Shown piece after piece: positions 33,196 to 46,433 of a stretch of DNA of 64,000 bases. The notes below the pieces were generated by a model. The model searched no databases and was not told where the DNA came from. It was given only the letters and a program-made list of their open reading frames with translations. The position numbers and the translations under genes are program-made. Numbering within the stretch: the first letter of the stretch is position 1; every line of letters begins with the position of its first letter. Source of the DNA: Mycobacterium sp. (GTDB lineage Bacteria > Actinomycetota > Actinomycetes > Mycobacteriales > Mycobacteriaceae); NCBI RefSeq assembly GCF_004298145.1, contig NZ_SCRH01000021.1, forward strand, positions 1 to 64,000, in the 5' to 3' direction.

Positions 33196-33948
33196 TCAGT
33201 CCACCCGGTTGGCGTGCACTTCCCAGAACGGCGCCAGCACCCGGCCACCCTCGAGCCAGGGCTCCATCGCGCGGAACCGTTCCAGCAACTCACCCACCTG
33301 ATCGGCCATGTCGGGATTGCGCGCGGCCATCATTTGGATGGACTCGGCGCTGATGTTGACCTGGTAGGTGGTAGGGCCCATATAGGCGATCTCCCAACCG
33401 GCGGCCGGAAGCACATCGCGAAACTCGTTCTCGGACAACGACCGCAGCATTTTGAAACCGTTGACGTTGTGCTCGCCGAACTCGAACATGTACAGTCGCG
33501 CGCCCGGCTTGGTGGCTCGTCGCAGTGCCTCCAGGTAGGAGGTTCGCAGCTCGGGCTCGGTGCTGAAGGTGTGGTAGAAGGCGCAGTCGACCACCGTGTC
33601 GAACCGGCCGTCGAACCCGTCCAGCTTGGTGGCGTCGGCCAGCTCGAAATTCACCGATACTCCGGCCTTTTGGGCGTTCTCCCGGGCGCGCTCGATGGCG
33701 CCCACCGAGCCGTCGATGCCGGTCGCCGAATAGCCCTTCGAGGCGTAGTAGATGGCGTGGTGGCCCGGTCCGGTACCCGGGTCGAGCACCTCACCCTTGA
33801 TCGCACCCACCGCCACGAGCTGCTGGACCACCGGCTGCGGGCCGCCGATGTCCCAGGGCGTGGCCGCGGGCAGTCCATGCGACGTCCGGTCGTCGCGGTA
33901 CATCTGCTCGAAACGGGTGGGATCGGTGGCGTCGAACGGGGTTGTCAT
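33196..33948 (-). CDS. SAM-dependent methyltransferase (Rv2675c-like)
   Basis: 250 residues. Class I motifs: [20 protein letters not shown] (motif I) at about residue 54, GIDGS, and [10 protein letters not shown] (motif IV). Last gene of the haem operon; its start overlaps the chdC stop (ATGA). The substrate is unknown; haem-pathway context does not imply a porphyrin substrate. Confidence 0.8.
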   Translation of the reverse strand: MTTPFDATDPTRFEQMYRDDRTSHGLPAATPWDIGGPQPVVQQLVAVGAIKGEVLDPGTGPGHHAIYYASKGYSATGIDGSVGAIERARENAQKAGVSVNFELADATKLDGFDGRFDTVVDCAFYHTFSTEPELRTSYLEALRRATKPGARLYMFEFGEHNVNGFKMLRSLSENEFRDVLPAAGWEIAYMGPTTYQVNISAESIQMMAARNPDMADQVGELLERFRAMEPWLEGGRVLAPFWEVHANRVD

Positions 33949-34640
33949 GGCAGGGCTTTCACCAACTGCTCGACAGACACCCGGGGGCCGGTGAAGAACG
34001 GCGTCTCTTCGCGGGTGTGCCGGCGGGCGTCGGTGGCGCGCAGCTCACGCATCAAATCGACGATGCGGTGCAGTTCGGGAGCCTCGAACGCGAGGATCCA
34101 CTCGTAGTCGCCGAGCGCGAACGCCGGCACCGTGTTGGCGCGGACGTCCTTGTATGCGCGGGCCGCCATGCCGTGCTCGGAGAGCATGCGGCGGCGCTCC
34201 TCGTCGGGCAGCAGATACCACTCATAGGAGCGCACAAAGGGATACACACAGATGTAGGCGCCGGCCTCCTCGCCGGCCAAAAACGCCGGGATGTGGCTCT
34301 TGTTGAACTCGGCCGGACGATGCAGGGCGACACTGCTCCACAGCGGCGAGCTGGCCCGCCCCAGCGCGGTGGTGCGACGGAAATCGGCGTAGGTGGCTTG
34401 CAGGGATTCGACGCGTTCGGCGTGGGTCCAGATCATGAAGTCGGCGTCGGCCCGCAGGCCCGCCACGTCGTAGAGGCCGCGCACCACGACGCCGCGTTCC
34501 TCCTGCTGTTTGAAAAACCTCGAGGCTTCATCGATGACGCCGTCACGTTGTTCTCCGAGCTCACCCGGCTCCACGGAGAACACCGAGAACATCAGGTAGC
34601 GGATCATGGAGTTGAGGGAGTCATAGTCAAGCTTGGCCAT
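33945..34640 (-). CDS. chdC: Coproheme decarboxylase ChdC (HemQ)
   Basis: 231 residues. Chlorite-dismutase-fold protein without the chlorite-specific signature. [13 protein letters not shown] carries the radical-forming Tyr region, and [10 protein letters not shown] the proximal His. It performs the final decarboxylations of coproheme to haem b in the actinobacterial coproporphyrin-dependent route. Clustered with hemE and hemY, as expected. Confidence 0.9.
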   Translation of the reverse strand: MAKLDYDSLNSMIRYLMFSVFSVEPGELGEQRDGVIDEASRFFKQQEERGVVVRGLYDVAGLRADADFMIWTHAERVESLQATYADFRRTTALGRASSPLWSSVALHRPAEFNKSHIPAFLAGEEAGAYICVYPFVRSYEWYLLPDEERRRMLSEHGMAARAYKDVRANTVPAFALGDYEWILAFEAPELHRIVDLMRELRATDARRHTREETPFFTGPRVSVEQLVKALP

Positions 34641-34666
34641 GAAACCTATCGTGCCACTTGTCGATC

Positions 34667-36018
34667 TCAGTCTTCGATGGCCTTGGTCACACGTTCGGCC
34701 GCGCGTCCGGCCGCGCCGACGCAGGCCGGCACGCCGATGCCGTCGAGGTAGCTGCCCGCCACCGCGAGCGTGGGCGGCAGGCCCGCCCGCACCTCGGCGA
34801 CCAGATCGGCATGGCCGGGGCCGTATTGCGGCATGGCGTCGATCCAGCGCTGCACCCGGACGTCGATGGGCTCGACGGTCAACCCGAATACGGTGGCCAG
34901 GTCGCTCAACGCCCAGGTCAGCAGCTCGTCGTCGGAGGTGCTGGCCGCCACGTGATCACCAAAGCGCCCGAACGACAGCCGCAGCAGCTGCTCGTCCGCG
35001 CGGGTACCCCACTTGCGAGACGACAGCGTGATGGCCTTGGCCCGCAACCGCTCACCGGTGGCCACCAGCACGCCCGAACACCCGGGGAACGCGGTGTCAG
35101 CCGGCACCGCCAGCGCCAGCACCGCCGACGATGCGCTGGTGATGCGCCCGGCGGCGGCGACACTCCGCGGGGCGATGTCGGCGAGCAGGCGGCACGACTC
35201 GTGCGCGCGAACGGCCAGGATCACCGCATCGGCGGGCCAGCGGGCGCCGGTGTCGTCGAACACCGCCCAGCCCGCGGCGGCGCGCTCGAGCCGCGACGCG
35301 GCGGCGCGCACCCAGCGCGGCCGGGCGCGCGCGACGAGTTCGTCGACCAGCACCCGGTACCCGCCCTCGAGCGCCCCGAACACCGGAGCGCCGGTGGCCG
35401 GCGGCAACGCGTGGCCGATGGCGGCGGTCAGGCTGGTGGCGCCGCGGTCCAGGGCCGCGGCCACGGTCGGGGCGGCCGCGCGCAGGCCGATGGTGGCCGC
35501 CGAACCCGCGTAGACACCGCTCAGTAACGGATCCACCGAGCGCGACACCACCTGGTCGCCGAACCGGTCGCCCACCAGGTCGGCCACCGCGGGGTCGCTG
35601 CCGGCGTGCCACTCCAACGGGCGGGACGGTTCGGCGTCGATGCGGGCGACGGTCGCCTCGTCGACCAATCCCGCCACCGACGCCGCCGACGACGGGATCC
35701 CCACGACCGTGCCCGTGGGCAGCGGGCACAATTGTTGCCGGCTGTAGATCAGCGGGCGCGCACCGGTCGAAACCAGCTGGAGCCCAGTCAAATTCAGTTC
35801 ATCCAGCAGCGCCGGCAGCTCGGGCCGGCGCAGCACGAAAGCCTCGGCACCCAGATCCATCGGCACTCCGCCGACCAACTCGGTACGCAAGATGCCGCCG
35901 AGCCTCTCCCCCGGGTCGAACAGCGTGATGGCCGCGTCGTCACCGAGGGCCATGCGCAGCCGGTAGGCCGCCGTCAGCCCGGAAATCCCGCCTCCGATAA
36001 CACAATACGAACGGGACG

Positions 36019-36022
<4 letters not shown>
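34667..36022 (-). CDS. hemY: Coproporphyrinogen III oxidase (CgoX type; HemY/HemG)
   Basis: 451 residues from ATG 36022, overlapping hemE (ATGA). FAD motif [16 protein letters not shown] at the N-terminus and a C-terminal FAD-binding [16 protein letters not shown]. In actinobacteria this family oxidises coproporphyrinogen III to coproporphyrin III, though it is often annotated as protoporphyrinogen oxidase. Upstream of chdC by 26 bases. Confidence 0.9.
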
Positions 36023-37987
<1,965 letters not shown>

Positions 37988-38161
37988 ACTGCCACTGAGC
38001 TGCGTATATATGTTTGATGGAGGGCTGGTAACGGCTTGGTCGCGGCGGGTTTGAAACGCGGCGCGCCTGTCACAGCGTGTCAGCCGGAAGGTCTACCGTC
38101 GATCCCTGTGACCCCTGCCGTGACGATACAGAGCGGTCGGGATGAAGAGGAGCGGCGCCAA

Positions 38162-38743
38162 GTGACCTCATCCGAACCGGCCCCATTCCGCGAGGCGGTA
38201 GCGGCGATGAACGCCGTCGTCGTGCGGCCGGAGATCGAGCTGGGTCCGATCCGGCCGCCGCAACGCTTGGCGCCCCACAGCTACGCCCTGGGCGTCGAGG
38301 TCAAACATCCTGACCGCGAGATCATCCCCGAACGGTCCGAGGGCGACGCCTTCGGCCGGCTGATCCTGCTGTATGACCCCGAAGGGGCCGATGCGTGGGA
38401 CGGCACCATCCGCATGGTCGCCTACATCCAGGCCGACCTCGACCCCAGCGAGGCGGTCGACCCGCTGTTGCCCGAAGTAGCGTGGAGCTGGCTGGTCGAG
38501 GCACTGGAGTCACGCATGGAGCAAGTCGTCGCGCTGGGCGGCACCGTCACCGCCACCACCTCGGTGCGCTACGGCGACATCTCGGGGCCGCCGCGCGCCC
38601 ACCAGCTCGAGCTGCGGGCGTCATGGACCGCGACGTCGCCCGCGGTCGGCGCGCATGTCGAGGCGTTCTGCGAGGTGCTTGAGCACGCGGCGGGCCTGCC
38701 GCCGGCCGGAGTCACCGACCTGAGCTCGCGGTCACGCGCCTAG
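38162..38743 (+). CDS. DUF3000 protein (Rv2680-like)
   Basis: 193 residues from GTG 38162, preceded by GAGGAG; GTG 38108 is in frame and would give 211 residues. No membrane segment. Conserved stretch RPEIELGPIRPPQRLAPHS. Function unknown; next to the RNase D-like gene in mycobacteria (1-base gap here). Confidence 0.75.
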   Translation: MTSSEPAPFREAVAAMNAVVVRPEIELGPIRPPQRLAPHSYALGVEVKHPDREIIPERSEGDAFGRLILLYDPEGADAWDGTIRMVAYIQADLDPSEAVDPLLPEVAWSWLVEALESRMEQVVALGGTVTATTSVRYGDISGPPRAHQLELRASWTATSPAVGAHVEAFCEVLEHAAGLPPAGVTDLSSRSRA

Positions 38744-38744
38744 C

Positions 38745-40034
38745 ATGGGCGAGCCGTCGCCCGACGGGCCAGGCAGCAGCGCGCCCGGCAGCACCGACCC
38801 CGCGCCCACCCCGCTTCCGCAGCCGTCGGAAGGCGTCCCACCCGTCTCGATAAGCGTCCGCGAGATCGAGGCCGCGGCGCAGCGGTTGGACCGTGGGCGC
38901 GGGCCGTTCGCGGTGGACGCCGAGCGCGCATCGGGGTTCCGCTACTCCAACCGGGCCTACCTGATCCAGATCCGCCGGGCCGGCTCCGGCACCGTACTGA
39001 TCGACCCGGTGAGCCACGGCGGCGACCCGCTTGAGGCCCTGCGGCCGGTGGCCGAGGTGCTGAGCCACGACGAATGGATCCTGCACTCCGCCGATCAGGA
39101 CCTGCCTTGTCTGGCCGAAGTGGGCATGCGACCGCCCGCGCTCTATGACACCGAGCTCGCCGGGCGCCTCGCCGGGTTCGAACGAGTCAACCTGGCCACC
39201 ATGGTCGAGCGGCTGCTGGGTTTCGGGCTGGCCAAGGGCCACGGGGCGGCCGACTGGTCCAAGCGGCCCCTGCCCGCCGAATGGCTCAACTACGCCGCCC
39301 TGGATGTGGAATTGCTCATCGAGCTGCGCACGGCGATCGCGGACATCCTCGCCGGGCAAGGCAAAACCGATTGGGCCGCACAGGAATTCGACCATCTGCG
39401 GGACACGGGTTCGAAAGACCCGGGTGCGGCCGCGCGACGCGACCGGTGGCGACGAACGTCGGGGATCCATCGGGTGCGGGATCAGCGCGGCTTGGCCGCG
39501 GTGCGTGAATTGTGGTTGACCCGCGACAGGATCGCGCAGCGCCGCGACATCGCGCCGCGCCGCATCCTTCCCGACTCGGCCATCATCGACGCGGCGCTGG
39601 CCAGCCCGACGACCGTCGAGGAACTGGTCGCGTTGCCCGTGTTCGGTGGGCGCAATCAACGTCGCAGCGCGGCGACGTGGCTGGCGGCGCTGGACGCGGC
39701 GCGGCAGAACAAGAATCCGCCGGCGGACGCCGAACCGCCGAACGGTCCGCCGCCGCCGGCGCGGTGGAGCAGGCGCAAACCGGAGGCCGCCGCACGGCTG
39801 GAGGCCGCGCGCGCGGCGCTGTCGGAGGTGTCGGAACAGGTGCACATCCCCACCGAGAACCTGGTCTCACCGGACCTGGTGCGACGGCTGTGCTGGGACT
39901 GGGAGGCCGCGCCCGACCCCTTCGAGGCCGTCGAAACGTTCCTGCGCGCCGGGCAGGCCCGGCCGTGGCAGCGCGAATTGGTGGATCCCGTTCTGGCCCA
40001 CGCGCTGCAGGCGTCGGAGGATCGCCCCGATTGA
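38745..40034 (+). CDS. RNase D-like 3'-5' exoribonuclease with HRDC domain
   Basis: 429 residues. The DEDD exonuclease motifs are visible: FAVDAERA (D-x-E), HSADQDL, and LNYAALDVELL (Y-x4-D type). An HRDC-like helical region follows at about 220-300. A Pro-rich linker and C-terminal domain are as in Rv2681. Probably trims stable RNA 3' ends. The 120 bases after it (40035-40154) lie between convergent genes and hold no clear terminator. Confidence 0.85.
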   Translation: MGEPSPDGPGSSAPGSTDPAPTPLPQPSEGVPPVSISVREIEAAAQRLDRGRGPFAVDAERASGFRYSNRAYLIQIRRAGSGTVLIDPVSHGGDPLEALRPVAEVLSHDEWILHSADQDLPCLAEVGMRPPALYDTELAGRLAGFERVNLATMVERLLGFGLAKGHGAADWSKRPLPAEWLNYAALDVELLIELRTAIADILAGQGKTDWAAQEFDHLRDTGSKDPGAAARRDRWRRTSGIHRVRDQRGLAAVRELWLTRDRIAQRRDIAPRRILPDSAIIDAALASPTTVEELVALPVFGGRNQRRSAATWLAALDAARQNKNPPADAEPPNGPPPPARWSRRKPEAAARLEAARAALSEVSEQVHIPTENLVSPDLVRRLCWDWEAAPDPFEAVETFLRAGQARPWQRELVDPVLAHALQASEDRPD

Positions 40035-40154
40035 CTTCACGCCAGACGCCGAACGTGCAACCACTGCGAAAAATCGCTGAATTCAAGCGCCTTGGAATCG
40101 CACTGAGTGCACGCTCGGCGAAGGGCCCGAGAGTGAAGGCGCCGAAACCGACGA

Positions 40155-42080
40155 TCAGTCGAGGTGCTCGCGGATCTCCGCTTCGGCGTCGCTGCTGCTC
40201 AGCGCGGCGACCCAACCGGTGATGCGGCGGGCGACGTCCTGATCGGTCAGCCCCAGATCCGATAGCAGCTCGCCCCGGGAGGCGTGCTCGTAGAACCGCT
40301 GCGGCAAGCCGACGTCGCGGCACGGGACGTCGATCTCGGCGCGGCGCAGGGCGCCGGACACCGCCGAGCCCACCCCGCCGTTGACGCCGTTGTCCTCGCA
40401 GGTGACGACCAATTTGTGCTGAGACGCCAGGTCGAGGAGGGTGTCCGATACCGGCAGCACCCAGCGCGGGTCGATGACCGTGACGCCGATCCCCTGGTTG
40501 TGCAGCCGCTTGGCGGCCGCCAGCGCCATCCGCGCGAACGCGCCAACGCCCACCAGCAGCACGTCGTCGTTGCATCCACTGCCAGGGACGGCGAGCACGT
40601 CAACGCCCGAAATGCCCGACCCGATGCGCTCGATCGCCGGGATGTCCTCGCCCACATCGCCTTTGGGGAAGCGCAGCGCCGTCGGTCCGTCATCCACGTC
40701 GAGCGCCTCACCGAGTTCCTCACGCAACCGGATGGCGTCCCGGGGCGCTGCCACCCGCATGCCGGGCACGATGCCCAGCATCGACAGGTCCCACATCCCG
40801 TTGTGACTGGCGCCGTCCGAGCCGGTGATCCCGGCCCGGTCGAGCACCATGGTGACGGGCAGCCGGTGCAGCGCCACGTCCATCATGATCTGGTCGAAGG
40901 CGCGGTTGAGGAACGTCGAATAGATGGCCACCACCGGGTGCATCCCGCCCATGGCCAGGCCGGCCGCCGACGTCATCGCGTGCTGCTCGGCGATGCCGAC
41001 GTCGAACAAGCGGTCCGGAAACTGCTGCCCGAACGGCGTCAGCCCGGTAGGGCCGGGCATGGCCGCGGTGATGGCGACGATGTCGCGGCGCTTGCGTGCG
41101 TAGCCGATGAGCGCATCGGAGAAGGTCGCCGTCCAGCCGGGGCCGGCGACGTTGGTCGCCTGGCCGGTAAGAGGGTCGATCACGCCGCAGGAATGCATCT
41201 GCTCGGCTTCGTCGTCTTCGGCGGGCGCGTAGCCCATCCCCTTGCGGGTGACCACGTGCACGATCACCGGCCGGCCGAAGCCACGAGCGTGGCGCAGCGC
41301 CGCCTCCACCGCGCGTTCGTCGTGACCGTCGACGGGGCCCATGTACTTCAGCCCCAGGTCGGTGAACAGCAGCTGGGGGGACAACGAGTCCTTGATGCCG
41401 GCCTTGACGCTGTGCATGACGCGGTAGGCGAGCCTGCCGACCAGCGGCAGCGCGCGCACCGCGTCGCGGCCTCTCTCCAGGGCCTGCTCGTACACCGGTT
41501 GCAGCCGCAGGGTGGCGAGATGGTCGGCGACACCGCCGATCGTCGGGGCATAGCTGCGGCCGTTGTCGTTGACCACGATGACCACCGGGCGGCCGGAAGC
41601 GGCGATGTTGTTCAGGGCCTCCCAGCACATGCCGCCGGTCAGCGCGCCGTCGCCGACCACCGCGACCACGTGCCGGTTGCGGTGCCCGCTCAGCTCGAAC
41701 GCTTTGGCCAGGCCGTCGGCGTAGGACAACGCGGCGCTGGCGTGGCTGGACTCGACCCAGTCGTGTTCGCTCTCGGCGCGCGACGGATACCCGGACAGCC
41801 CACCCTTTTTGCGCAGGCTCTCGAACTCGTGGGAACGCCCCGTCAGCATCTTGTGGACGTAGGCCTGATGGCCGGTGTCGAAGATGATCGGATCGTGGGG
41901 CGAGTCGAAAACCCGGTGCAGGGCGAGCGTCAGCTCGACCACGCCGAGATTGGGCCCCAGGTGTCCCCCGGTGGCAGCGACCTTATGAATCAGGAACTCG
42001 CGAATCTCGGCGGCCAATTCGCGGAGCTGATGTCCAGAAAGGTGCTGCAGATCAGCGGGCCCGCGGATCTGTTCCAGCAT
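40155..42080 (-). CDS. dxs: 1-deoxy-D-xylulose-5-phosphate synthase
   Basis: 641 residues from ATG 42080. ThDP motif [18 protein letters not shown] at about residues 150-170, [13 protein letters not shown], and the transketolase-type [10 protein letters not shown]. Makes DXP from pyruvate and glyceraldehyde-3-phosphate, the first step of the MEP isoprenoid pathway. Length matches Dxs. Confidence 0.95.
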   Translation of the reverse strand: MLEQIRGPADLQHLSGHQLRELAAEIREFLIHKVAATGGHLGPNLGVVELTLALHRVFDSPHDPIIFDTGHQAYVHKMLTGRSHEFESLRKKGGLSGYPSRAESEHDWVESSHASAALSYADGLAKAFELSGHRNRHVVAVVGDGALTGGMCWEALNNIAASGRPVVIVVNDNGRSYAPTIGGVADHLATLRLQPVYEQALERGRDAVRALPLVGRLAYRVMHSVKAGIKDSLSPQLLFTDLGLKYMGPVDGHDERAVEAALRHARGFGRPVIVHVVTRKGMGYAPAEDDEAEQMHSCGVIDPLTGQATNVAGPGWTATFSDALIGYARKRRDIVAITAAMPGPTGLTPFGQQFPDRLFDVGIAEQHAMTSAAGLAMGGMHPVVAIYSTFLNRAFDQIMMDVALHRLPVTMVLDRAGITGSDGASHNGMWDLSMLGIVPGMRVAAPRDAIRLREELGEALDVDDGPTALRFPKGDVGEDIPAIERIGSGISGVDVLAVPGSGCNDDVLLVGVGAFARMALAAAKRLHNQGIGVTVIDPRWVLPVSDTLLDLASQHKLVVTCEDNGVNGGVGSAVSGALRRAEIDVPCRDVGLPQRFYEHASRGELLSDLGLTDQDVARRITGWVAALSSSDAEAEIREHLD

Positions 42081-42234
42081 CCCGTCAGTGTACGCAGCCG
42101 GCGCCGCGGGTTTGGTAGCGTCAATGCGCGGTGAGCCGGGAAGCCTGGTCGGCACGTCTTCGTCCGACCCAGGAGTACGCCATGAGCATTCACATCGCCG
42201 CACCACCCACTCCTCGCCGACGTATCGTCGCACT

Positions 42235-42678
42235 GTGCGCGCCGAGCAGATCGCCGAGGACTTCCCCGTCGTCAGCATCGATGCGGACGCGCTGGACGCC
42301 GCCCGAATGCTGGCCGAGCACCGGCTGCCCGGGCTGTTGGTCACCGACGGCTCGGGGCGCCCCTATGCGGTGCTGCCCGCCTCCCAGGTCGTCCGCTTCA
42401 TCGTGCCTCGCTACGTGCAGGACGATCCGTCTCTGGCCGGCGTGCTCAACGAATCGACGGCCGACCGCTGCGCGGAAAGGTTGAGCGGCAAGAAGGTGCG
42501 CGACGTGTTGCCCGACCACCTGGTCGACGTGCCTCCAGCCCATGCCGACGACACCATCATCGAAGTGGCCGCGCTCATGGCGCGACTGCGCAGCCCGCTC
42601 GTCGCGGTCGTCAAAGAGGGCCGGCTGGTCGGGGTGATCACGGCGTCGCGCGTGCTCGCGGCGGCCCTGAAACCTTGA
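42235..42678 (+). CDS. CBS-domain protein (Rv2683-like)
   Basis: 147 residues from GTG 42235; longer in-frame starts exist upstream (GTG 42148, ATG 42124) and the true one is uncertain. Two CBS motifs: residues about 10-60 ([21 protein letters not shown]) and about 85-145 ([27 protein letters not shown]). CBS pairs bind adenine nucleotides. It may gate the transporter gene that follows after 17 bases. Confidence 0.78.
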   Translation: MRAEQIAEDFPVVSIDADALDAARMLAEHRLPGLLVTDGSGRPYAVLPASQVVRFIVPRYVQDDPSLAGVLNESTADRCAERLSGKKVRDVLPDHLVDVPPAHADDTIIEVAALMARLRSPLVAVVKEGRLVGVITASRVLAAALKP

Positions 42679-42695
42679 CGCCACAGGGTAAATAG

Positions 42696-43985
42696 ATGAG
42701 CCTCATCGCGATCCTGGTGTTCGTGGTCGCCTATGTCCTGATCGCCAGCGATCGCGTCAACAAGACGTTCGTGGCCCTGGCCGGCGCCGCGATCGTGGTC
42801 ACCTTGCCGATCATCGGATCTGACGACATCTTCTACTCGCGCGGAACCGGAATCGATTGGGACGTCATCTTCTTGCTGCTGGGCATGATGATCATCGTCA
42901 GCGTGTTGCGGCAGACCGGCGTGTTCGAGTACGTGGCGATCTGGTCGGCCAAACACGCCCGCGGCTCCCCGTTGCGCGTCATGATCCTGCTGGCCCTGGT
43001 GACCGCGATCGCGTCGGCCCTGCTCGACAACGTCACCACGGTGTTGCTCGTCGCCCCGGTGACGCTGTTGGTGTGTGAGCGCCTGGCGCTCAACGCGGCG
43101 CCCTTTCTGATGGCCGAAGTATTCGCATCGAACATCGGTGGCGCTGCGACCCTGGTGGGTGACCCGCCCAACATCATCATCGCCAGCAAGGCCGGCCTGA
43201 CCTTCAACGACTTCCTCATTCATATGGCCCCGATCGTGGTCATCGTCATCGCCGTCCTGATCGCCTTGTTGCCGCGCCTTTTTCCCGGCGCCTTCACCGT
43301 CGATCCCGAGCGGGTCGCCGACGTGATGTCGCTCGAGGAAAAGGAGGCCATCCACGACCCGCGGCTGCTCATCACGTGCGGAATCGTCTTGTTGGCGGTA
43401 TTCACCGCGTTCATCGCCCACTCGCCGCTGCACATGGATCCCTCGGTGGTGGCGCTGTTGGGCGCCGGCATCCTGATCGTGGCGTCCAGGCTCAAGCCGG
43501 CCGACTACCTGTCCGGCGTGGAATGGGAAACGCTGCTGTTCTTCGCCGGCCTGTTCGTCATGGTCGGTGCCCTGGTGAAGACGGGCGTCATCAAACATCT
43601 TGCCCGCGTGGTGATCACCGCCACCGGCGGAAACACCCTGACAGCGACGATGATCATCCTCGTGGTGTCGGTGGTCATCAGCGGGCTCGTCGACAACGTG
43701 CCCTACGCCGCGACAATGGCGCCGGTGGTGGCAGACCTGGTGCCCGCCCTGACCGATCACACCAACCCCGGCGTCTTGTGGTGGGCTCTCGCGCTGGGTA
43801 CGGACTTCGGCGGCAACCTGACCGCGATCGGCGCCAGCGCCAACATCGTCCTGCTCGGAATCGCCCGGCGCGCCGACACTCCCATCTCCTTCTGGGAATT
43901 CACCCGCAAGGGGGCGGTCGTGACCGTCGTCTCGATCGCGGTGTCCGCGCTGTACCTGTGGCTGCGGTATTTCGTGATGGCCTGA
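42696..43985 (+). CDS. ArsB/NhaD-superfamily ion permease (arsenite-type)
   Basis: 429 residues, about eleven membrane helices. Family signatures: [32 protein letters not shown], and the repeat-like [15 protein letters not shown] and [12 protein letters not shown] in the second half. M. tuberculosis has two such genes (arsA, arsB1) at this place; only one is found here. Substrate could be arsenite or another anion; no arsR or arsC is nearby. Confidence 0.85.
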   Translation: MSLIAILVFVVAYVLIASDRVNKTFVALAGAAIVVTLPIIGSDDIFYSRGTGIDWDVIFLLLGMMIIVSVLRQTGVFEYVAIWSAKHARGSPLRVMILLALVTAIASALLDNVTTVLLVAPVTLLVCERLALNAAPFLMAEVFASNIGGAATLVGDPPNIIIASKAGLTFNDFLIHMAPIVVIVIAVLIALLPRLFPGAFTVDPERVADVMSLEEKEAIHDPRLLITCGIVLLAVFTAFIAHSPLHMDPSVVALLGAGILIVASRLKPADYLSGVEWETLLFFAGLFVMVGALVKTGVIKHLARVVITATGGNTLTATMIILVVSVVISGLVDNVPYAATMAPVVADLVPALTDHTNPGVLWWALALGTDFGGNLTAIGASANIVLLGIARRADTPISFWEFTRKGAVVTVVSIAVSALYLWLRYFVMA

Positions 43986-43990
43986 CGGGC

Positions 43991-44728
43991 TTAGTATTTG
44001 ACGCGGAAGCGGCCGAACAACAGCCAGGCGACCACCGTGTTGTAGACGACGCCGACCGCCAGGTACGGCCACCAGGTGCCGTCGTCGCTTGCGACCCAGA
44101 ACGCTTTGACCGCCCAATACGGGGGCAACACGCCGAACGCGAGGTTCCACGTGGAGTGGACGAACCACGGCAGGCACGGCAGGCCGGCGATCAGCATGCC
44201 CAAAGCGCGGACCACGGCCAAGCCCTGAATCTTGTTGCCGGCCACCACGATGATCACAAGCAGGGTCACCACCGCCGAGAGCCCGGCCAACAGCCCGATC
44301 GGAATCAGCGCGGGGACCAGGCCCGGCCTCAGCAGGCCGCTGAACGAGATCGTCGTGACCACGTAAACCGTCGTCACGACGAGCACCGTGGCCGCCCGGT
44401 AGGCGAAGAAGGTCCATAGCGGCACCGGCGTGACGCGCAACGCCGTGAGGGTGCCGGCATCCACCTCGTCCAGCACCAAGAACCCCGCGAGCGCACCCGC
44501 GATGATGATGCTGGTCAGCAACAGAAAGGCGGTCAAGATCAGCGGATAGTAGGGCATAAGATCAAAGCCGTTGCGGCGCATCAGCATCGCGGTCACACGC
44601 GGAGTCAGCACAGCGACGCCCGTGGTCCAGATGATCGGCGCGACCACGACCATGACGAGCAGTGGATCCCGGTAGGTGCCGCGAACGTCGTTGCGCGCGA
44701 ACGCGGCGATTGCCCGTGCGGTCGCCAT
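43991..44728 (-). CDS. ABC-2 type transporter permease (Rv2686c-like)
   Basis: 245 residues from ATG 44728, sharing one base with the upstream stop (TGATG). Six predicted membrane helices. Third gene of a three-gene ABC exporter operon whose M. tuberculosis counterpart gives fluoroquinolone efflux when overexpressed. Confidence 0.85.
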   Translation of the reverse strand: MATARAIAAFARNDVRGTYRDPLLVMVVVAPIIWTTGVAVLTPRVTAMLMRRNGFDLMPYYPLILTAFLLLTSIIIAGALAGFLVLDEVDAGTLTALRVTPVPLWTFFAYRAATVLVVTTVYVVTTISFSGLLRPGLVPALIPIGLLAGLSAVVTLLVIIVVAGNKIQGLAVVRALGMLIAGLPCLPWFVHSTWNLAFGVLPPYWAVKAFWVASDDGTWWPYLAVGVVYNTVVAWLLFGRFRVKY

Positions 44729-45438
44729 CAGATCCCGCCGGACCTGGCGACCACGTAACGGCCGAACAACAGCTTTGTCGCCCAGCACAATCCGGCCACG
44801 GACAACAGCGGATAGACGACGGCATAACCGATTTGCCAGGGCGCCAGACTCACCTGGCCGAAGGCGCTCCCCAACAACAACAGCGGCCCCTGCGTGGGCA
44901 CGAGGTACAGGACCGGGTTCGGCCACACCCCGGACAGGTAGGCCATGGGTAGGCTCATCACGGCCAGCGGGATCGTGGTCGCCAAAAACCAATCACTGAT
45001 CGAGGCGAATGGCAGCGAGGTGGCGAATCCCACCAGCAGCATCAGCAGCGTTCCGAGTATCACCCCGAGGAGCATCGGGGCCGGGCGGTAGGCGGTCCCG
45101 TGCGCGACGGTGACCACGACCACCGCGACGGACAGCGAGACCGCAAGCAGCACAGCGAGTTTCGCGCTCAGGTATTCGGTGAACCGCAGCGGGGTGGCGA
45201 TGATGGCGCCCAGCGTACGTTCCTGCCTCTCGAAAAACACCGTTCCCGCGACGAAGAAGAACCCGATGATGGTGGTGTCGCCCGCCAAGACGTAGGGCTC
45301 GGCCACCGTGCGCAAACCGGTAGGCATCGGCAGCAGCACCGCCAGCCACATCAGCCCGGAGAAAATCGCCGCATGTAAAAACCGTTGCCGGACTTGAAGA
45401 ACAAGCTCAATCCGCACGGCACTCACCAGCCGCGTCAC
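44728..45438 (-). CDS. ABC-2 type transporter permease (Rv2687c-like)
   Basis: 236 residues with six predicted helices, including the family motif FFERQERTLGAIIATPL between helices. Its start overlaps the ATPase stop (45435-45438). Partner of the permease downstream. Confidence 0.85.
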   Translation of the reverse strand: MTRLVSAVRIELVLQVRQRFLHAAIFSGLMWLAVLLPMPTGLRTVAEPYVLAGDTTIIGFFFVAGTVFFERQERTLGAIIATPLRFTEYLSAKLAVLLAVSLSVAVVVVTVAHGTAYRPAPMLLGVILGTLLMLLVGFATSLPFASISDWFLATTIPLAVMSLPMAYLSGVWPNPVLYLVPTQGPLLLLGSAFGQVSLAPWQIGYAVVYPLLSVAGLCWATKLLFGRYVVARSGGI

Positions 45439-46340
45439 GAAAGCCTCCGGCCGGTGATCTCGACGAAGACGTCATCGAGGCTGGCCTCCCTGCTATGGAT
45501 GGTCTCGACGCGCCGGCCACGCAGCAGCGTGTGGAATTCCGAGTCGTCGGCCAATGAATCCATGGAGAATTCAGCGGCCTCGAGACCGCCACGCTCGCCG
45601 CGATATTCGACCCGGACGAGGCGCCTGCTGCGAGCGATCTTCAGCTCGGCCGGCGTATCGAGGGCGACGATTTTTCCGTCGACGACGAAAGCGACCCGGT
45701 CGCACAGCTCGTCGGCGGTCGCCATGTCATGGGTGGTCAGAAACACCGTGCGCCCGCGCGCCTTCAGCTCCAAAATCATGTCCTTGACCGTGCGGGCATT
45801 CACCGGGTCCAGGCCGGACGTGGGCTCGTCGAGGAAGAGCAGCTCGGGGTCGTTGATCAGGGCCCGGGCGAAGGTCAGCCGCATCTGCATGCCTTTGGAA
45901 TACTCGCCGACCCGGGTGTGAGCGTCGTCGGCCAGGCCCAGCGCCGCCAGCAGCCGCATCGGGTCGACCGTCGCGCCTCCGTAGAGCGACGCGAAGAAGC
46001 GCAGGTTCTCATACCCGGACAGTTTCTGGTAGTGGTTGGGCAGCTCGAACGACACCCCGATGCGCTCGTAGTAGCCGTGCCCCCAGTCGGCTGGGTCGCG
46101 GCCCCACACCGCGGCCCGGCCACCCTGGCCGCGGAGCAAACCGATCAGCAGCTTCTGCGTGGTCGACTTTCCGGCGCCGCTGGGCCCGAGAAACCCGAAG
46201 ATCTCGCCGCGGCCGACGGTGAAATCCATGCCGCGCAGCGCGGGTTCGGCGGCCCTCGGGTACACGAAGGTGAGCCCGCGGACCGCGATCACGTCGTTGT
46301 CGACCTCCGGGGATGTGACTGCCTGCGCGAGTTCGTGCAT
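45435..46340 (-). CDS. ABC exporter ATPase (Rv2688c-like)
   Basis: 301 residues. Walker A GPSGAGKST at about 53-61, Q-loop region, signature YSKGMQMRL, Walker B ELLFLDEPTSGLD, switch His in TTHDM. A C-terminal domain after about 235 is of DrrA type. Energises the two permeases encoded downstream. Divergent from a MarR-like gene that may control it. Confidence 0.9.
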   Translation of the reverse strand: MHELAQAVTSPEVDNDVIAVRGLTFVYPRAAEPALRGMDFTVGRGEIFGFLGPSGAGKSTTQKLLIGLLRGQGGRAAVWGRDPADWGHGYYERIGVSFELPNHYQKLSGYENLRFFASLYGGATVDPMRLLAALGLADDAHTRVGEYSKGMQMRLTFARALINDPELLFLDEPTSGLDPVNARTVKDMILELKARGRTVFLTTHDMATADELCDRVAFVVDGKIVALDTPAELKIARSRRLVRVEYRGERGGLEAAEFSMDSLADDSEFHTLLRGRRVETIHSREASLDDVFVEITGRRLS

Positions 46341-46391
46341 CGATCCCCTCCTGGCTGGGCCGTCAAGCGACGCACCCAGCCTAGCCAGATT

Positions 46392-46433
46392 TCAGAAATT
46401 CTTGAATATTCGGAATTTATCGCGATCTTCTGA
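46392..46433. promoter_or_regulatory. AT-rich nested inverted repeats, candidate MarR operator
   Basis: Between the divergent ABC operon and marR gene: AAATTC (46396-46401) pairs with GAATTT (46413-46418), the outer TCAGAA (46392-46397) with TTCTGA (46428-46433), and a GAATATTC palindrome (46404-46411) sits inside. This is markedly AT-rich for the genome. Confidence 0.5.

Noticed and set aside
40284..42134. A 616-codon open frame opposite dxs
   Set aside because: Dxs is unmistakable on the other strand; the antisense translation is low-complexity in Arg, Gly, Val and His.
42411..44417. A 668-codon minus-strand frame opposite the CBS and permease genes
   Set aside because: Shadow of conserved coding sequence; very rich in Arg, His, Asp and Gly with no domain.
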